A stretch of 58,798 bases of DNA from Collinsella sp. (lineage in GTDB: Bacteria; Actinomycetota; Coriobacteriia; Coriobacteriales; Coriobacteriaceae): NCBI GenBank assembly GCA_018382295.1, contig JAGZQF010000006.1, positions 1-58,798 of the forward strand, read 5' to 3'. Both the position numbers and the translations under genes were made by a program. Positions 1 to 7,738 of this stretch are shown piece after piece (position 1 is the first letter of the stretch; the number at the start of each line of letters is the position of its first letter). The notes under the pieces are model-generated. The model was given only the letters and a program-made list of their open reading frames with translations, searched no databases and was not told the DNA's origin.

Positions 1-31
1 GGCCCCTCTGGGGTTGCCTACCCGGATTCGC

Positions 32-73
32 GCCTCAGGACTCAGCGCAACGCGTTGCGCTGAGTCCTGAGGC
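32..73. repeat. Perfect 42-bp palindrome without spacer
   Basis: Bases 32-52 are the exact reverse complement of 53-73, so the two 21-nt arms meet with no loop. There is no T-run on either side and no gene in 1-173, so it is not an ordinary terminator. It could be the 3' structure of a gene left of the window, a mobile-element end or a protein-binding palindrome. Only the symmetry is seen directly. Confidence 0.8.
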
Positions 74-173
74 TGTTGCAATGAAAATGAGAATCAAGGC
101 TCCTTTGTGGTGGTTTTCCAGTTTGCCAACGATATACGCGCCGGCAAAAAAGTCTGCTATACTCTTTCCCGCT

Positions 174-250
174 GTCCCCATCGTCTAGCGGCCAAGGACG
201 CCACCCTTTCAAGGTGGATATCGCGGGTTCGAATCCCGCTGGGGGCACCA
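174..250 (+). tRNA. tRNA-Glu (anticodon UUC), CCA encoded
   Basis: The 77-nt sequence folds as a cloverleaf: acceptor GTCCCCA pairs with TGGGGGC, the anticodon stem CCACC/GGTGG encloses the loop CTTTCAA with anticodon TTC, and the T-arm carries GGTTCGAATCC. The 3' CCA is encoded at 248-250. A rho-independent terminator follows 11 nt later. Identity is secure from the anticodon and stems. Confidence 0.95.
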
Positions 251-331
251 TTTGAGATGTGAAGCCCGTTACCAATTCGGTAGCGGGCTTTTTGCTACCG
301 ATATGCCGGGATTCGAACCCGGCAGGGTGCG
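233..331 (+). repeat. Copy 1 of tRNA-Glu tail repeat
   Basis: This segment runs from inside the tRNA T-arm through the terminator and ends in a minus-strand T-arm-like motif (CCGGGTTCGAATCCCGG when read on the minus strand). The same order recurs at 421-519, 188 nt downstream. Matching blocks are the tRNA end ATCCCGCTGGGGGCACCA, the stem-loop, and the block from GCTACCGATATGCCGGG to CAGGGTGCG. Confidence 0.8.
261..293 (+). terminator. Terminator of tRNA-Glu
   Basis: The stem AGCCCGTTACC pairs with GGTAGCGGGCT with one bulge, and a run of five T follows. It lies 11 nt after the tRNA and is repeated in diverged form at 449-481. Confidence 0.8.
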
Positions 332-420
332 GAGCTGAGGAAACGCGAAGCGTTTTCCAGCGCAGCACGCAAGGAGCGAAGCGACGCAGCGGAAGCGGGC
401 GGCGCCAGCCGCACGCGGAC

Positions 421-519
421 ATCCCGCTGGGGGCACCATTTAAACTGAGAAGCCCGTTGCCCTTGCAGTGACGGGCTTTTTGCTACCGATATGCCGGGGT
501 TCGAACCCGACAGGGTGCG
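421..519 (+). repeat. Copy 2 of tRNA-Glu tail repeat (tRNA 3' fragment plus terminator)
   Basis: It holds the last 18 nt of tRNA-Glu including CCA, a diverged copy of the terminator (AGCCCGTTGCCC...GTGACGGGCT then T5) and the same inverted T-arm motif as copy 1. There is no tRNA body, so it is not a functional tRNA. A 3'-tail duplication beside an intact tRNA is the usual scar of integrase-mediated insertion and loss, or of tandem duplication; no integrase is nearby. Confidence 0.75.
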
Positions 520-548
520 AACCCCGGCATCATCGCAAGGCCTGTGGG

Positions 549-758
549 CAAAAAATAGCAAATATGAGTACTGTCACCAATTTAGTAACAGCGATTTCAT
601 GCCATCAGAAGGCGATTTAGACGCCAGGGTCCCTACGGCGAAAGAATTGCAGGCGTTTATCAGCTAAGTACTTGAACATATGTTGTGTAACACTGCATAT
701 TTTGCAAAAAAAATAATGCTACAGGACTTGTGACAGTACTCATATTTGACGTTTTTTG
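549..758. repeat. MITE-like element with 29-bp terminal inverted repeats
   Basis: Left arm 549-577 and right arm 730-758 are inverted copies. The inner 18 bp (AAATATGAGTACTGTCAC) match perfectly, then a 4-nt variable block, then CAAAAAA on both sides. The AT-rich interior contains a 22-codon open frame (599-667, starting MPSEGDL) without a ribosome site, perhaps a gene remnant. No flanking target duplication is evident. The rest of 520-886 shows no gene. Confidence 0.65.
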
Positions 759-826
759 TCCACGCCCCCTTATTGCGTGGGCGAATCAGGTGCAAAACGG
801 GCTTCAAAGCGTCCTTCGCAAACAAA

Positions 827-856
827 AACCGGGGCCCGCATGATGCGGACCCCGGC
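827..856 (-). terminator. Terminator of glnA
   Basis: Read on the minus strand, CCGGGGTCCGCA and TGCGGGCCCCGG form a 12-bp stem with one mismatch and a 3-nt loop, followed by a T-rich run from the A-rich stretch at 821-828. It lies 31 nt after the glutamine synthetase stop. Confidence 0.85.
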
Positions 857-886
857 TCAATACCGTGACGATATGTCAGTTACGCC

Positions 887-2974
887 CTACACGTAGAACA
901 GGATGTCGTCGTAGGTCGGGACCGGCCAGTAGTCGGCTGCCACGATCTCCTCCATGGCGTCCACGGCGGCACGCAGCGCATCCATAGCGGGAACGACCTC
1001 GTGCGCGTACACGTTGGCCTGCTCCTGGCCATCGAGGGCCTCAGCCTTCTGATGCACGGCGTCAAGCGCCTTGATGGAGTCGTTGATGGTGGTGATGCCG
1101 TTGCAGAGCTTGTTGAGCGTGTTCTGCTCGCACTGCATGGCGGCCTCGGCACCGGCAGCACGAATAGTCTCAAGGCCCTTAGCGACCTTGGTGGCATAGG
1201 CGGTAATGACCGGGCGATAGGTACGACGCGCCTCGCGAACCATCGTGGTGGCCTCGATGTTCATGAGCTTGTTGTACTTCTCGAGTTTGCAGTCGTAGCG
1301 GCACTGGGCCTCGGCCTTGGTCAGGACACCCGTCTCCTCAAAGAGCGCAATGGCCTTATCGGAAACAAAGGCGGGCAGGGCGTCGGCCGTGGTCTTGTTG
1401 TTGGCAAGACCACGCTTCTCGGCCTCAACGGGCCACTCGTCGGAGTAGCCGTCACCGGAGAACAGGATGCGCTGGTGGTCGGTCAGGACCTTCTTGCAGT
1501 ACTCGAGCGCAGCGTCCTGGAAGTCATCCTCGGGCGTACCCTCAAGCGCGTCGGCGAAGGACTTGAGCGACTTGGCCACGGCGGCATCGAGCACCAGGTT
1601 GGAGTCGGAGACGTTCTGCTCGGAGCCGCAGGCACGGAACTCGAACTTGTTACCGGTGAAGGCAAACGGGGAGGTGCGGTTGCGGTCGGTGTTGTCCTGC
1701 ATCAGCTTGGGCAGGGTATCGGCGCCCAGGTCGAGCACGCCGCGCGTGGCATGGACGGAAGCCTTGCCATCGATGATCTTCTCGACGACCTCGGTAAGCT
1801 GGTCGCCCAGGAAGATGGACATAATCGCCGGAGGAGCCTCGTTGGCGCCCAGACGATGGTCGTTGCCGGCCGAGGCAACGGAGGCACGCAGGAGCTCCTG
1901 ATAGTTATCGACGGCCTCGATCACCGCGGTGAGGAAGACGATGAACTGCAGGTTGTCGAGCGGGGTGTCGCCCGGATCGAGCAGATTCTCGGACTCGGTG
2001 CCAAGCGACCAGTTGTTGTGCTTGCCCGAACCGTTGATGCCCTCGAAGGGCTTCTCGTGCAGCAGGCAGACCAAGTCGTGGCGGGAGGCGATGAGCTTCA
2101 TTTTCTCCATCATGACCAGATTCTGGTCGATGGCCTCGTTGACCTCGCCATAGACCGGGGCGAGCTCATGCTGGCAGGGAGCAACCTCGTTGTGCTTGGT
2201 CTTGGCGGGAATGCCAAGCGCCCACAGTTCATCGTCCAAATCCTTCATATAGGCCGAGACAGTGGGGCGGATAGCGCCAAAGTAGTGCTCCTCGAGCTCC
2301 TGGCCCTTGCAGGGAGCAGCACCAAAGAGGGTGCGGCCGGTGATGACCAGGTCCTTGCGCTTGCGGTAAGCGTCCTTCTTGATCAGGAAGTACTCCTGCT
2401 CGTCGCCCACGGAAGGAACGACCTTCTTGGGCGTCTTGCCAAACAGCGCCAAAACGCGCTTGGACTCACGCGAGAGCGCGGTCATGGAGCGCAACAGCGG
2501 GGTCTTCTTGTCCAGGGCCTCGCCCGTGTAGGAGCAGAAAGCCGTGGGGATGCACAGGACATCGTCCTTGATAAAGGCGGGGCTGGTGGGATCCCAAGCG
2601 GTGTAGCCACGGGCCTCGAAGGTGGCACGCAGGCCGCCGTTGGGGAAGCTGGAGGCGTCCGGCTCGCCCTGGATGAGGTTCTTGCCCGTAAACTTGGTAA
2701 TGGCGGTGCCGTCGTGGTTGGGCTCCAGGAAGCTGTCGTGCTTCTCGGAAGTAATGCCCGAAAGCGGCTGGAACCAGTGCGCGTAGTGCGTCGCGCCCTT
2801 GGAGATGGCCCAGACCTTCATGGCATGGGCAACGGCGTTGGCCACATCCAGGTCGAGCGGCTCACCGCCCTCGAGGGTTGCAGCAAGGCGCTTCCAAATG
2901 TCCTTGGGGAGGTAGTCCTTCATGACTTCCTCAGAGAACACCATGGTCCCGAAGCGGTCAGTAAGTTCGGCCAT
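887..2974 (-). CDS. glnA: Glutamine synthetase type III
   Basis: The enzyme makes glutamine from glutamate, ammonia and ATP in the cytoplasm. The 695-residue length is typical of the GSIII (GlnN) class rather than the ~470-residue GSI. Visible motifs include VGDEQEYFLI near residue 190, EVAPCQHELAPV near 265 and the ATP/substrate motif NGSGKHNNWS near 315-323, followed by the long GSIII C-terminal extension. I chose the ATG at 2974 because AGGGAG precedes it at good spacing; a longer frame to 3037 has no such site. It is monocistronic, ending in a strong terminator. A small hairpin (2996-3014) precedes the ribosome site. The class is found in Bacteroidetes, cyanobacteria, some Firmicutes and Coriobacteriia. 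Confidence 0.95.
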   Translation of the reverse strand: MAELTDRFGTMVFSEEVMKDYLPKDIWKRLAATLEGGEPLDLDVANAVAHAMKVWAISKGATHYAHWFQPLSGITSEKHDSFLEPNHDGTAITKFTGKNLIQGEPDASSFPNGGLRATFEARGYTAWDPTSPAFIKDDVLCIPTAFCSYTGEALDKKTPLLRSMTALSRESKRVLALFGKTPKKVVPSVGDEQEYFLIKKDAYRKRKDLVITGRTLFGAAPCKGQELEEHYFGAIRPTVSAYMKDLDDELWALGIPAKTKHNEVAPCQHELAPVYGEVNEAIDQNLVMMEKMKLIASRHDLVCLLHEKPFEGINGSGKHNNWSLGTESENLLDPGDTPLDNLQFIVFLTAVIEAVDNYQELLRASVASAGNDHRLGANEAPPAIMSIFLGDQLTEVVEKIIDGKASVHATRGVLDLGADTLPKLMQDNTDRNRTSPFAFTGNKFEFRACGSEQNVSDSNLVLDAAVAKSLKSFADALEGTPEDDFQDAALEYCKKVLTDHQRILFSGDGYSDEWPVEAEKRGLANNKTTADALPAFVSDKAIALFEETGVLTKAEAQCRYDCKLEKYNKLMNIEATTMVREARRTYRPVITAYATKVAKGLETIRAAGAEAAMQCEQNTLNKLCNGITTINDSIKALDAVHQKAEALDGQEQANVYAHEVVPAMDALRAAVDAMEEIVAADYWPVPTYDDILFYV

Positions 2975-2995
2975 ACGGAACTCCCTTCGTATCGG

Positions 2996-3014
2996 CACCG
3001 CGTGAGAAGCGGTG
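2996..3014 (-). promoter_or_regulatory. Leader hairpin ahead of glnA
   Basis: CACCGC and GCGGTG form a 6-bp stem with a 7-nt loop just upstream of the AGGGAG ribosome site. A role in controlling glnA translation is only a guess. Confidence 0.3.
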
Positions 3015-3210
3015 TTGATTACTAACGAACGAGTCATAGCTTAGACTCGCCGTGTTTCCGCGACATTACCGTTATGTTGCCGTCGCGAAACCAATCATTG
3101 AGGTTACCCTATCGAGGCGGCGTTGCCACCCTCAACAGCCAATCAACTGCATAAATTGCAGACCTCTCCCCATGGTTTAAGGGTAGTCAATTTGGGATGG
3201 AGCTCTATTA

Positions 3211-3236
3211 ACTGGTATTTTGCATCAGATACCAGT
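3211..3236. other. 8-bp inverted repeat in the glnA-metF intergenic region
   Basis: ACTGGTAT and ATACCAGT are perfect inverted copies separated by 10 nt. They lie in the ~430-bp divergent region between glnA and metF. It could be an operator or weak terminator. No SAM or cobalamin riboswitch signature was recognised in 2975-3401. Confidence 0.35.
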
Positions 3237-3401
3237 CTTTATAGTCCGTGCCCTAGATTAGCCGCTCTGTTATAGAGAGAGCCGATAGCAAGGCATCTTT
3301 GATTGGTATCCTCAAATAGCGAGTGAAACTCCACCGTGGCACAGTGGTGCTGTAGAATCCTTACAACACATCACACTATTACGTATCTAGAGGAGCACGA
3401 T

Positions 3402-4274
3402 ATGCGCGTCGACGAGGTTTTTAAGCAGGCAGCATCCGAGGGCACCGCACCCGTTTCGTTTGAGATGTTCCCGCCCAAGGGCGAGCTCACCCTCGACACG
3501 GCTCGCGAAGTGGCAGGCAATCTGTGCAAGCTTTCGCCGAGCTTTGTCTCGGTCACCTGCTCGGCTGGCGGCTCGGGCAACGGCGCCACCACCGCCCCCA
3601 TCGCGCATATGATTTCGAGCGAATTCGATACGCCCTCAGTAGCGCACCTCACCTGCGTGGGCCGCACCCACGCCGACATCGCCGCCAAGATCGACGAGTA
3701 TCGCACCGCCGGCGTTGAAAACATCCTGGCCCTGCGTGGTGATCTTCCCGCTGGCGCGACCGAGGACGACAAGCCCGCCTCCGACTACGCCTACGCCCGT
3801 GACCTTATCCCTGAGCTCGTCGACGCCGGCTTTTGCGTGGGCGCCGCAGCCTACCCCGAGGGCCACATTGCCTGTGAGGATCTCAACGCTTCGGTCGAAT
3901 ACCTCAAGCAAAAACAGGACGCCGGCGCGAGCTTCTTTGTGACGCAGCTCTTCTTTGATAACGAGTGCTTCTACCGTTTTCGCGAGCTTGCCGACAAGGC
4001 CGGCATCACCGTGCCCATTACCGCGGGCATCATGCCGTTTATGGGCAAGTCGCAGATCAGCCGCATGGTCTTTATGTGCGGCGCGTCGCTACCCTCCCCC
4101 GTCATCAAGATTCTCGCCAAATACGAGAACGACCCCGAGAGCCTGCAGGCAGCCGGTGTAGATTATGCTGCTCGTCAGCTTTGCGACCTTAAGGAGCACG
4201 GTACCGACGGTCTGCACCTGTACACTATGAACCGTCCTGCAATCGCCGCGACCATTATGGAGCGCCTGGGGTAA
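3402..4274 (+). CDS. metF: Methylenetetrahydrofolate reductase
   Basis: The flavoprotein reduces 5,10-methylene-THF to 5-methyl-THF, the methyl donor for methionine synthase. The 290-residue length fits bacterial MetF. Characteristic segments are FEMFPPKGE at the N-terminus, NILALRGDLPAG mid-protein, and FFVTQLFFDNE plus PITAGIMPF later. I start at 3402 because AGAGGAG precedes this ATG; an upstream in-frame start at 3336 lacks a ribosome site. Its TAA overlaps the next gene's ATG by one base, so metF, the reactivation protein and metH form a coupled one-carbon operon. Confidence 0.95.
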   Translation: MRVDEVFKQAASEGTAPVSFEMFPPKGELTLDTAREVAGNLCKLSPSFVSVTCSAGGSGNGATTAPIAHMISSEFDTPSVAHLTCVGRTHADIAAKIDEYRTAGVENILALRGDLPAGATEDDKPASDYAYARDLIPELVDAGFCVGAAAYPEGHIACEDLNASVEYLKQKQDAGASFFVTQLFFDNECFYRFRELADKAGITVPITAGIMPFMGKSQISRMVFMCGASLPSPVIKILAKYENDPESLQAAGVDYAARQLCDLKEHGTDGLHLYTMNRPAIAATIMERLG

Positions 4275-5062
4275 TGGAAAAACCGTACGCCGATATTACC
4301 GTTGTTGAAGTGCCGGCCGACCTTGCGTCGCCGGCGCTTTACCGTATCGACGCTGCCCACCACCCTCGTGTCGACCGTGCCGAGATGCTGCGGTATCTGG
4401 GCTACGGCGGCCAGCAGATTGAGCCCGAGCTGTCGCAGCGTATTGAGCTTGTCGTTGAGCGTCTGGAACTGGACATTGAACCCCGTGGCGTGCACCGCGT
4501 ATTTGCCATCGATGCCACGGGCGTGGACGAGCAGGGAGAACCTTGCATTCGCCTGGTCGGCACCAATGTTGAGCTGCGGGGTCGCGATATCTATCGTCAT
4601 CTTAAGGACGCCCGCTTTGCCGCACTCATGGCATGTACCCTCGGGATGTCTGCCGAACGCCGTCTGCGAACCACCGGAACCCAGCAACCCCTGGAAGGCG
4701 CCGTGCTCGACGCCGCATGCTCTGCCTATGTAGAAGCCGCCGTCGAGCAGATGGACCAGCAGGTCAAGGCTGCGGCCGCTGTACACGGGCTCGCCGGCAA
4801 CTGGCGCTTCAGTCCCGGCTATGGCGACTGCCCGCTCTCCGCCCAGCGCTGGATCGTGGCTGCACTCAACGCCACGCGGCTCATCGGGCTTACCGTCACA
4901 CCTACCAGCCTGCTCATGCCCACCAAGAGCGTGACCGCGGTGATCGGCCTGTTTGACGGCGAAGCCCACGACGCCCAGAGCCGCCCCACCTGCAATATCT
5001 GCCGCATGCGCGAGCACTGCCGCTTCCGCGCCGCCCACACCACCTGCTATTCCAGCCATTAG
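4274..5062 (+). CDS. Stand-alone methionine synthase reactivation-domain protein
   Basis: The 262-residue protein resembles the C-terminal activation domain of cobalamin-dependent MetH, which binds S-adenosylmethionine during reductive remethylation of oxidised cobalamin. Family-like segments are LGYGGQQIEP, GAVLDAACSAYVEAAVEQ and RFSPGYGDCPLSAQ. The C-terminus has a Cys cluster (CNICRMREHC) that could bind metal or an Fe-S cluster. The neighbouring MetH lacks this domain, so the two polypeptides together would make one split enzyme. It overlaps metF by one base and ends 9 nt before metH. Assignment is by sequence character and context. Confidence 0.85.
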   Translation: MEKPYADITVVEVPADLASPALYRIDAAHHPRVDRAEMLRYLGYGGQQIEPELSQRIELVVERLELDIEPRGVHRVFAIDATGVDEQGEPCIRLVGTNVELRGRDIYRHLKDARFAALMACTLGMSAERRLRTTGTQQPLEGAVLDAACSAYVEAAVEQMDQQVKAAAAVHGLAGNWRFSPGYGDCPLSAQRWIVAALNATRLIGLTVTPTSLLMPTKSVTAVIGLFDGEAHDAQSRPTCNICRMREHCRFRAAHTTCYSSH

Positions 5063-5071
5063 GAGCCCTCG

Positions 5072-7630
5072 ATGTTTACTCCGCTTATCACTCATGATTC
5101 TGACGGCACTGCATTGGCGGCACCCGTTGATGCCGCACGTCGCAACGGTGCCACGTACAAGACGCGCACGATCGACGACCTGCACATTAAGGATGAACGC
5201 CTGCGTGCGGCCATCGAGGGCACGGGACACCTGCTGTTCGACGGCGGCATGGGCACCATGTTGCAGGCCGCTGGCATGAAGGCGGGCGCCCTGCCCGAGC
5301 TGTTCAACTTTGAGGAGCCCCAGGTCATTACCGACATTCAGCGCCAGTACGTCGAGGCTGGCTGCGACGTGATCACCGCCAACACCTTTGGCGCCAACGC
5401 CCACAAGCTCGACGGTGCCGCCACCGTGGCAGACGTCTTTGCCGCCGCTGTCGCCTGCGCCCGCGCGGCCGGCGCCCGCTACGTCGCTGGTGACATCGGC
5501 CCCATCGGCGCGCTGCTTCGTCCCTTAGGCACCCTCAGCTTTGACGAGGCCTACGACCTCTTTGCCGAGGAGGTGCGCGCCGGCGTCGATGCGGGCGTGG
5601 ACCTCTTTATTATCGAGACCATGACTGACCTTGCCGAGATCAAGGCGGCTGTCCTCGCCTGCCGCGAGAACTCCGACCTGCCCGTCTTTGCCACCATGAC
5701 CTTTGAGGAAGACGGTCGCACCTTCCTGGGAACGAGTCCCGAGGTCGCCGCCATCACGCTCGACGCCATCGGTGCCGACGTTTTGGGTATCAACTGCAGC
5801 CAAGGACCGGCCGAGCTCCGAAGACTCGCCGCACGTATGCTCACCGTTACCGACAAGCCCGTTATGGTGCAGGCCAACGCGGGACTCCCCCACGTAGACG
5901 ATGACGGCAATACCGTCTTTGATATCCAGGCCCCCGAATACGCCGAAGCCGTCGCCGGCATGATCGCCGACGGCGTGAGCGTCGTGGGCGGCTGCTGCGG
6001 CACCACGCCGGCGCACATGGCGGCCTTGCGCACGCTTATCGACAACCACACGCCCAGCCCGCGCCACCGCAAGCCCAGCATGTCGGTCACAAGCGCCCAG
6101 ACCGTGGTGGACCTTCCCTGCGACGGCCACAAGATCGCCGTCATCGGCGAGCGCATCAACCCCACCGGCAAAAAGCGTCTGCAGCAGGCCCTGCGCGACG
6201 GCGATCTGGACTACGTCGTGAGCCAGGGCATCAGCCAGCAGGAACAGGGCGCCGATATCCTGGACGTCAACGTCGGCCTGCCCGAGATCGACGAGGTCAA
6301 GATCATCCAACAGGCGACCGAACAGCTCCAGGGCTCCACGCTGTTGCCGCTGCAGATCGACTCCACCGATCCCGCCGCTGTCGAGGCCGCCGTGCGCCGC
6401 TACGCCGGCAAGCCCATCATCAACTCGGTCAATGGCAAGCAGCAGATCATGGATGAGATCTTTCCGCTGGTCGCCCACTACGGCACCAACGTTGTCGGCC
6501 TTACGCTCGACGAAGGCGGCATCCCCGATACCGCCGAGGCTCGCTTCGCCATCGCCGAGCACATCGTGGCCGAGGCTGCCCGTTACGGCATCGGCCCGGA
6601 CCGCGTCCTCATCGACTGCCTGGTCATGACCGCCTCGACCAACCAGCGCCAGGCCGAGCAGATCCTGCGCGCCATGTCCCTGTGCAAGGAGCGCCTGGGC
6701 GTCAAATGTGCGCTCGGCGTGTCGAACATCAGCTTTGGCCTGCCTGCCCGCCCGCTGCTGGGCTCGGTCTTTTTGGCTGCCGCCTTCGGCGCGGGCCTGG
6801 ACGCCCCCATCATGAACCCGGGTTCCAAGCGCTTTATGGATACCGTCTACAGCTATCGCGTGTTGAGCGTTGAGGACGAGGGCTCGACCGGATACATCGA
6901 GCGCTATGCCGGCTGGACCGATCCGTACAAGATCGCCGCCAACCCGGCAGCTGCTCAGGCCGCATCGAGTGATGCCGCGCCCGCTGCCGGCACCGCCGGC
7001 ACCGACGGCAACGACGACCCGATTCGTCGCATGGTCGTCTCGGGCCGCAAAGGCGAGATCGCGGGCGAGACCGAGCGCCTGCTAGCGGATCACGACGCCA
7101 TGGACCTCATCAACAACCACTTTATCCCCGCCCTCGACGAGGTGGGTGTCCTCTTTGACCAGGGCAAGTTCTTCCTGCCGCAGCTCATGGCCTCGGCCGA
7201 GGCCGCGCGCGTGGGCTTCGACACCATCAAGCGCCTGATGCCCGCCGGCGAGATCGCCGACAAGGGCAAGATCTGCGTGGCCACCGTCAAGGGCGACATC
7301 CACGATATTGGCAAGAACATCGTCAAAATGCTGCTCGATAACTACGGCTATACCGTCTTTGACCTAGGCCGCGACGTCGATCCGCAAGAAGTGCTCAAGA
7401 CCGTCAAGGAGCGCGATATCAAGCTCGTCGGCCTCTCGGCGCTTATGACTACCACGGTCGTCGCCATGGAGGAAACCATCAAGCTGCTTCATACCGAGGT
7501 GCCAGGCGTCAAGATCATCGTGGGCGGCGCCGTACTCACCCCCGAATACGCCAAGCAGATCGGCGCGGATTACTACGCCAAGGACGCCGCCGAGAGCGCG
7601 CGCATCGCCGAAGAGGTCTTTGGGCAGTAA
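5072..7630 (+). CDS. metH: Cobalamin-dependent methionine synthase lacking its activation domain
   Basis: It transfers the methyl group of methyl-THF through cobalamin to homocysteine. Order of domains: homocysteine-binding barrel (about 40-330) with zinc ligands in GINCSQGP and GGCCGTTPAH; pterin-binding barrel (about 350-620); an Ala/Gly-rich linker near 630-650; then cap and B12 domains with the base-off motif DIHDIG near 743. At 852 residues it is about 370 shorter than E. coli MetH because the activation domain is encoded separately just upstream. TAGGAG precedes the ATG. Confidence 0.95.
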   Translation: MFTPLITHDSDGTALAAPVDAARRNGATYKTRTIDDLHIKDERLRAAIEGTGHLLFDGGMGTMLQAAGMKAGALPELFNFEEPQVITDIQRQYVEAGCDVITANTFGANAHKLDGAATVADVFAAAVACARAAGARYVAGDIGPIGALLRPLGTLSFDEAYDLFAEEVRAGVDAGVDLFIIETMTDLAEIKAAVLACRENSDLPVFATMTFEEDGRTFLGTSPEVAAITLDAIGADVLGINCSQGPAELRRLAARMLTVTDKPVMVQANAGLPHVDDDGNTVFDIQAPEYAEAVAGMIADGVSVVGGCCGTTPAHMAALRTLIDNHTPSPRHRKPSMSVTSAQTVVDLPCDGHKIAVIGERINPTGKKRLQQALRDGDLDYVVSQGISQQEQGADILDVNVGLPEIDEVKIIQQATEQLQGSTLLPLQIDSTDPAAVEAAVRRYAGKPIINSVNGKQQIMDEIFPLVAHYGTNVVGLTLDEGGIPDTAEARFAIAEHIVAEAARYGIGPDRVLIDCLVMTASTNQRQAEQILRAMSLCKERLGVKCALGVSNISFGLPARPLLGSVFLAAAFGAGLDAPIMNPGSKRFMDTVYSYRVLSVEDEGSTGYIERYAGWTDPYKIAANPAAAQAASSDAAPAAGTAGTDGNDDPIRRMVVSGRKGEIAGETERLLADHDAMDLINNHFIPALDEVGVLFDQGKFFLPQLMASAEAARVGFDTIKRLMPAGEIADKGKICVATVKGDIHDIGKNIVKMLLDNYGYTVFDLGRDVDPQEVLKTVKERDIKLVGLSALMTTTVVAMEETIKLLHTEVPGVKIIVGGAVLTPEYAKQIGADYYAKDAAESARIAEEVFGQ

Positions 7631-7674
7631 CACAACGGAAACAACCGAGCACCAAAACGTGCCGCATGCGCCAC

Positions 7675-7703
7675 TTGGCACGTGCAGCACGTTAGAATAG
7701 ATA
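7675..7703 (+). promoter_or_regulatory. Candidate promoter of the UPF0210 gene
   Basis: TTGGCA at 7675 and TAGATA at 7698 are separated by 17 bp in the metH downstream gap. The match to a housekeeping promoter is moderate. Confidence 0.35.
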
Positions 7704-7738
7704 AGATTATGCTCGTTTTGGCAGATAGGAGCGCAAGG

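Noticed and set aside
301..331. Possible second tRNA on the minus strand near 301-331
   Set aside because: Only the T-arm is present; no anticodon arm or acceptor could be found.
42..561. Open frames around tRNA-Glu
   Set aside because: They cover the palindrome, tRNA and terminator repeats and have no protein character.
1001..3025. Long plus-strand open frame (674 codons) opposite glnA
   Set aside because: It is an antisense shadow of the glutamine synthetase gene produced by GC-rich codon use; no ribosome site and no recognisable protein.
3045..3401. SAM or cobalamin riboswitch before metF
   Set aside because: No recognisable aptamer core; only one short inverted repeat is visible.
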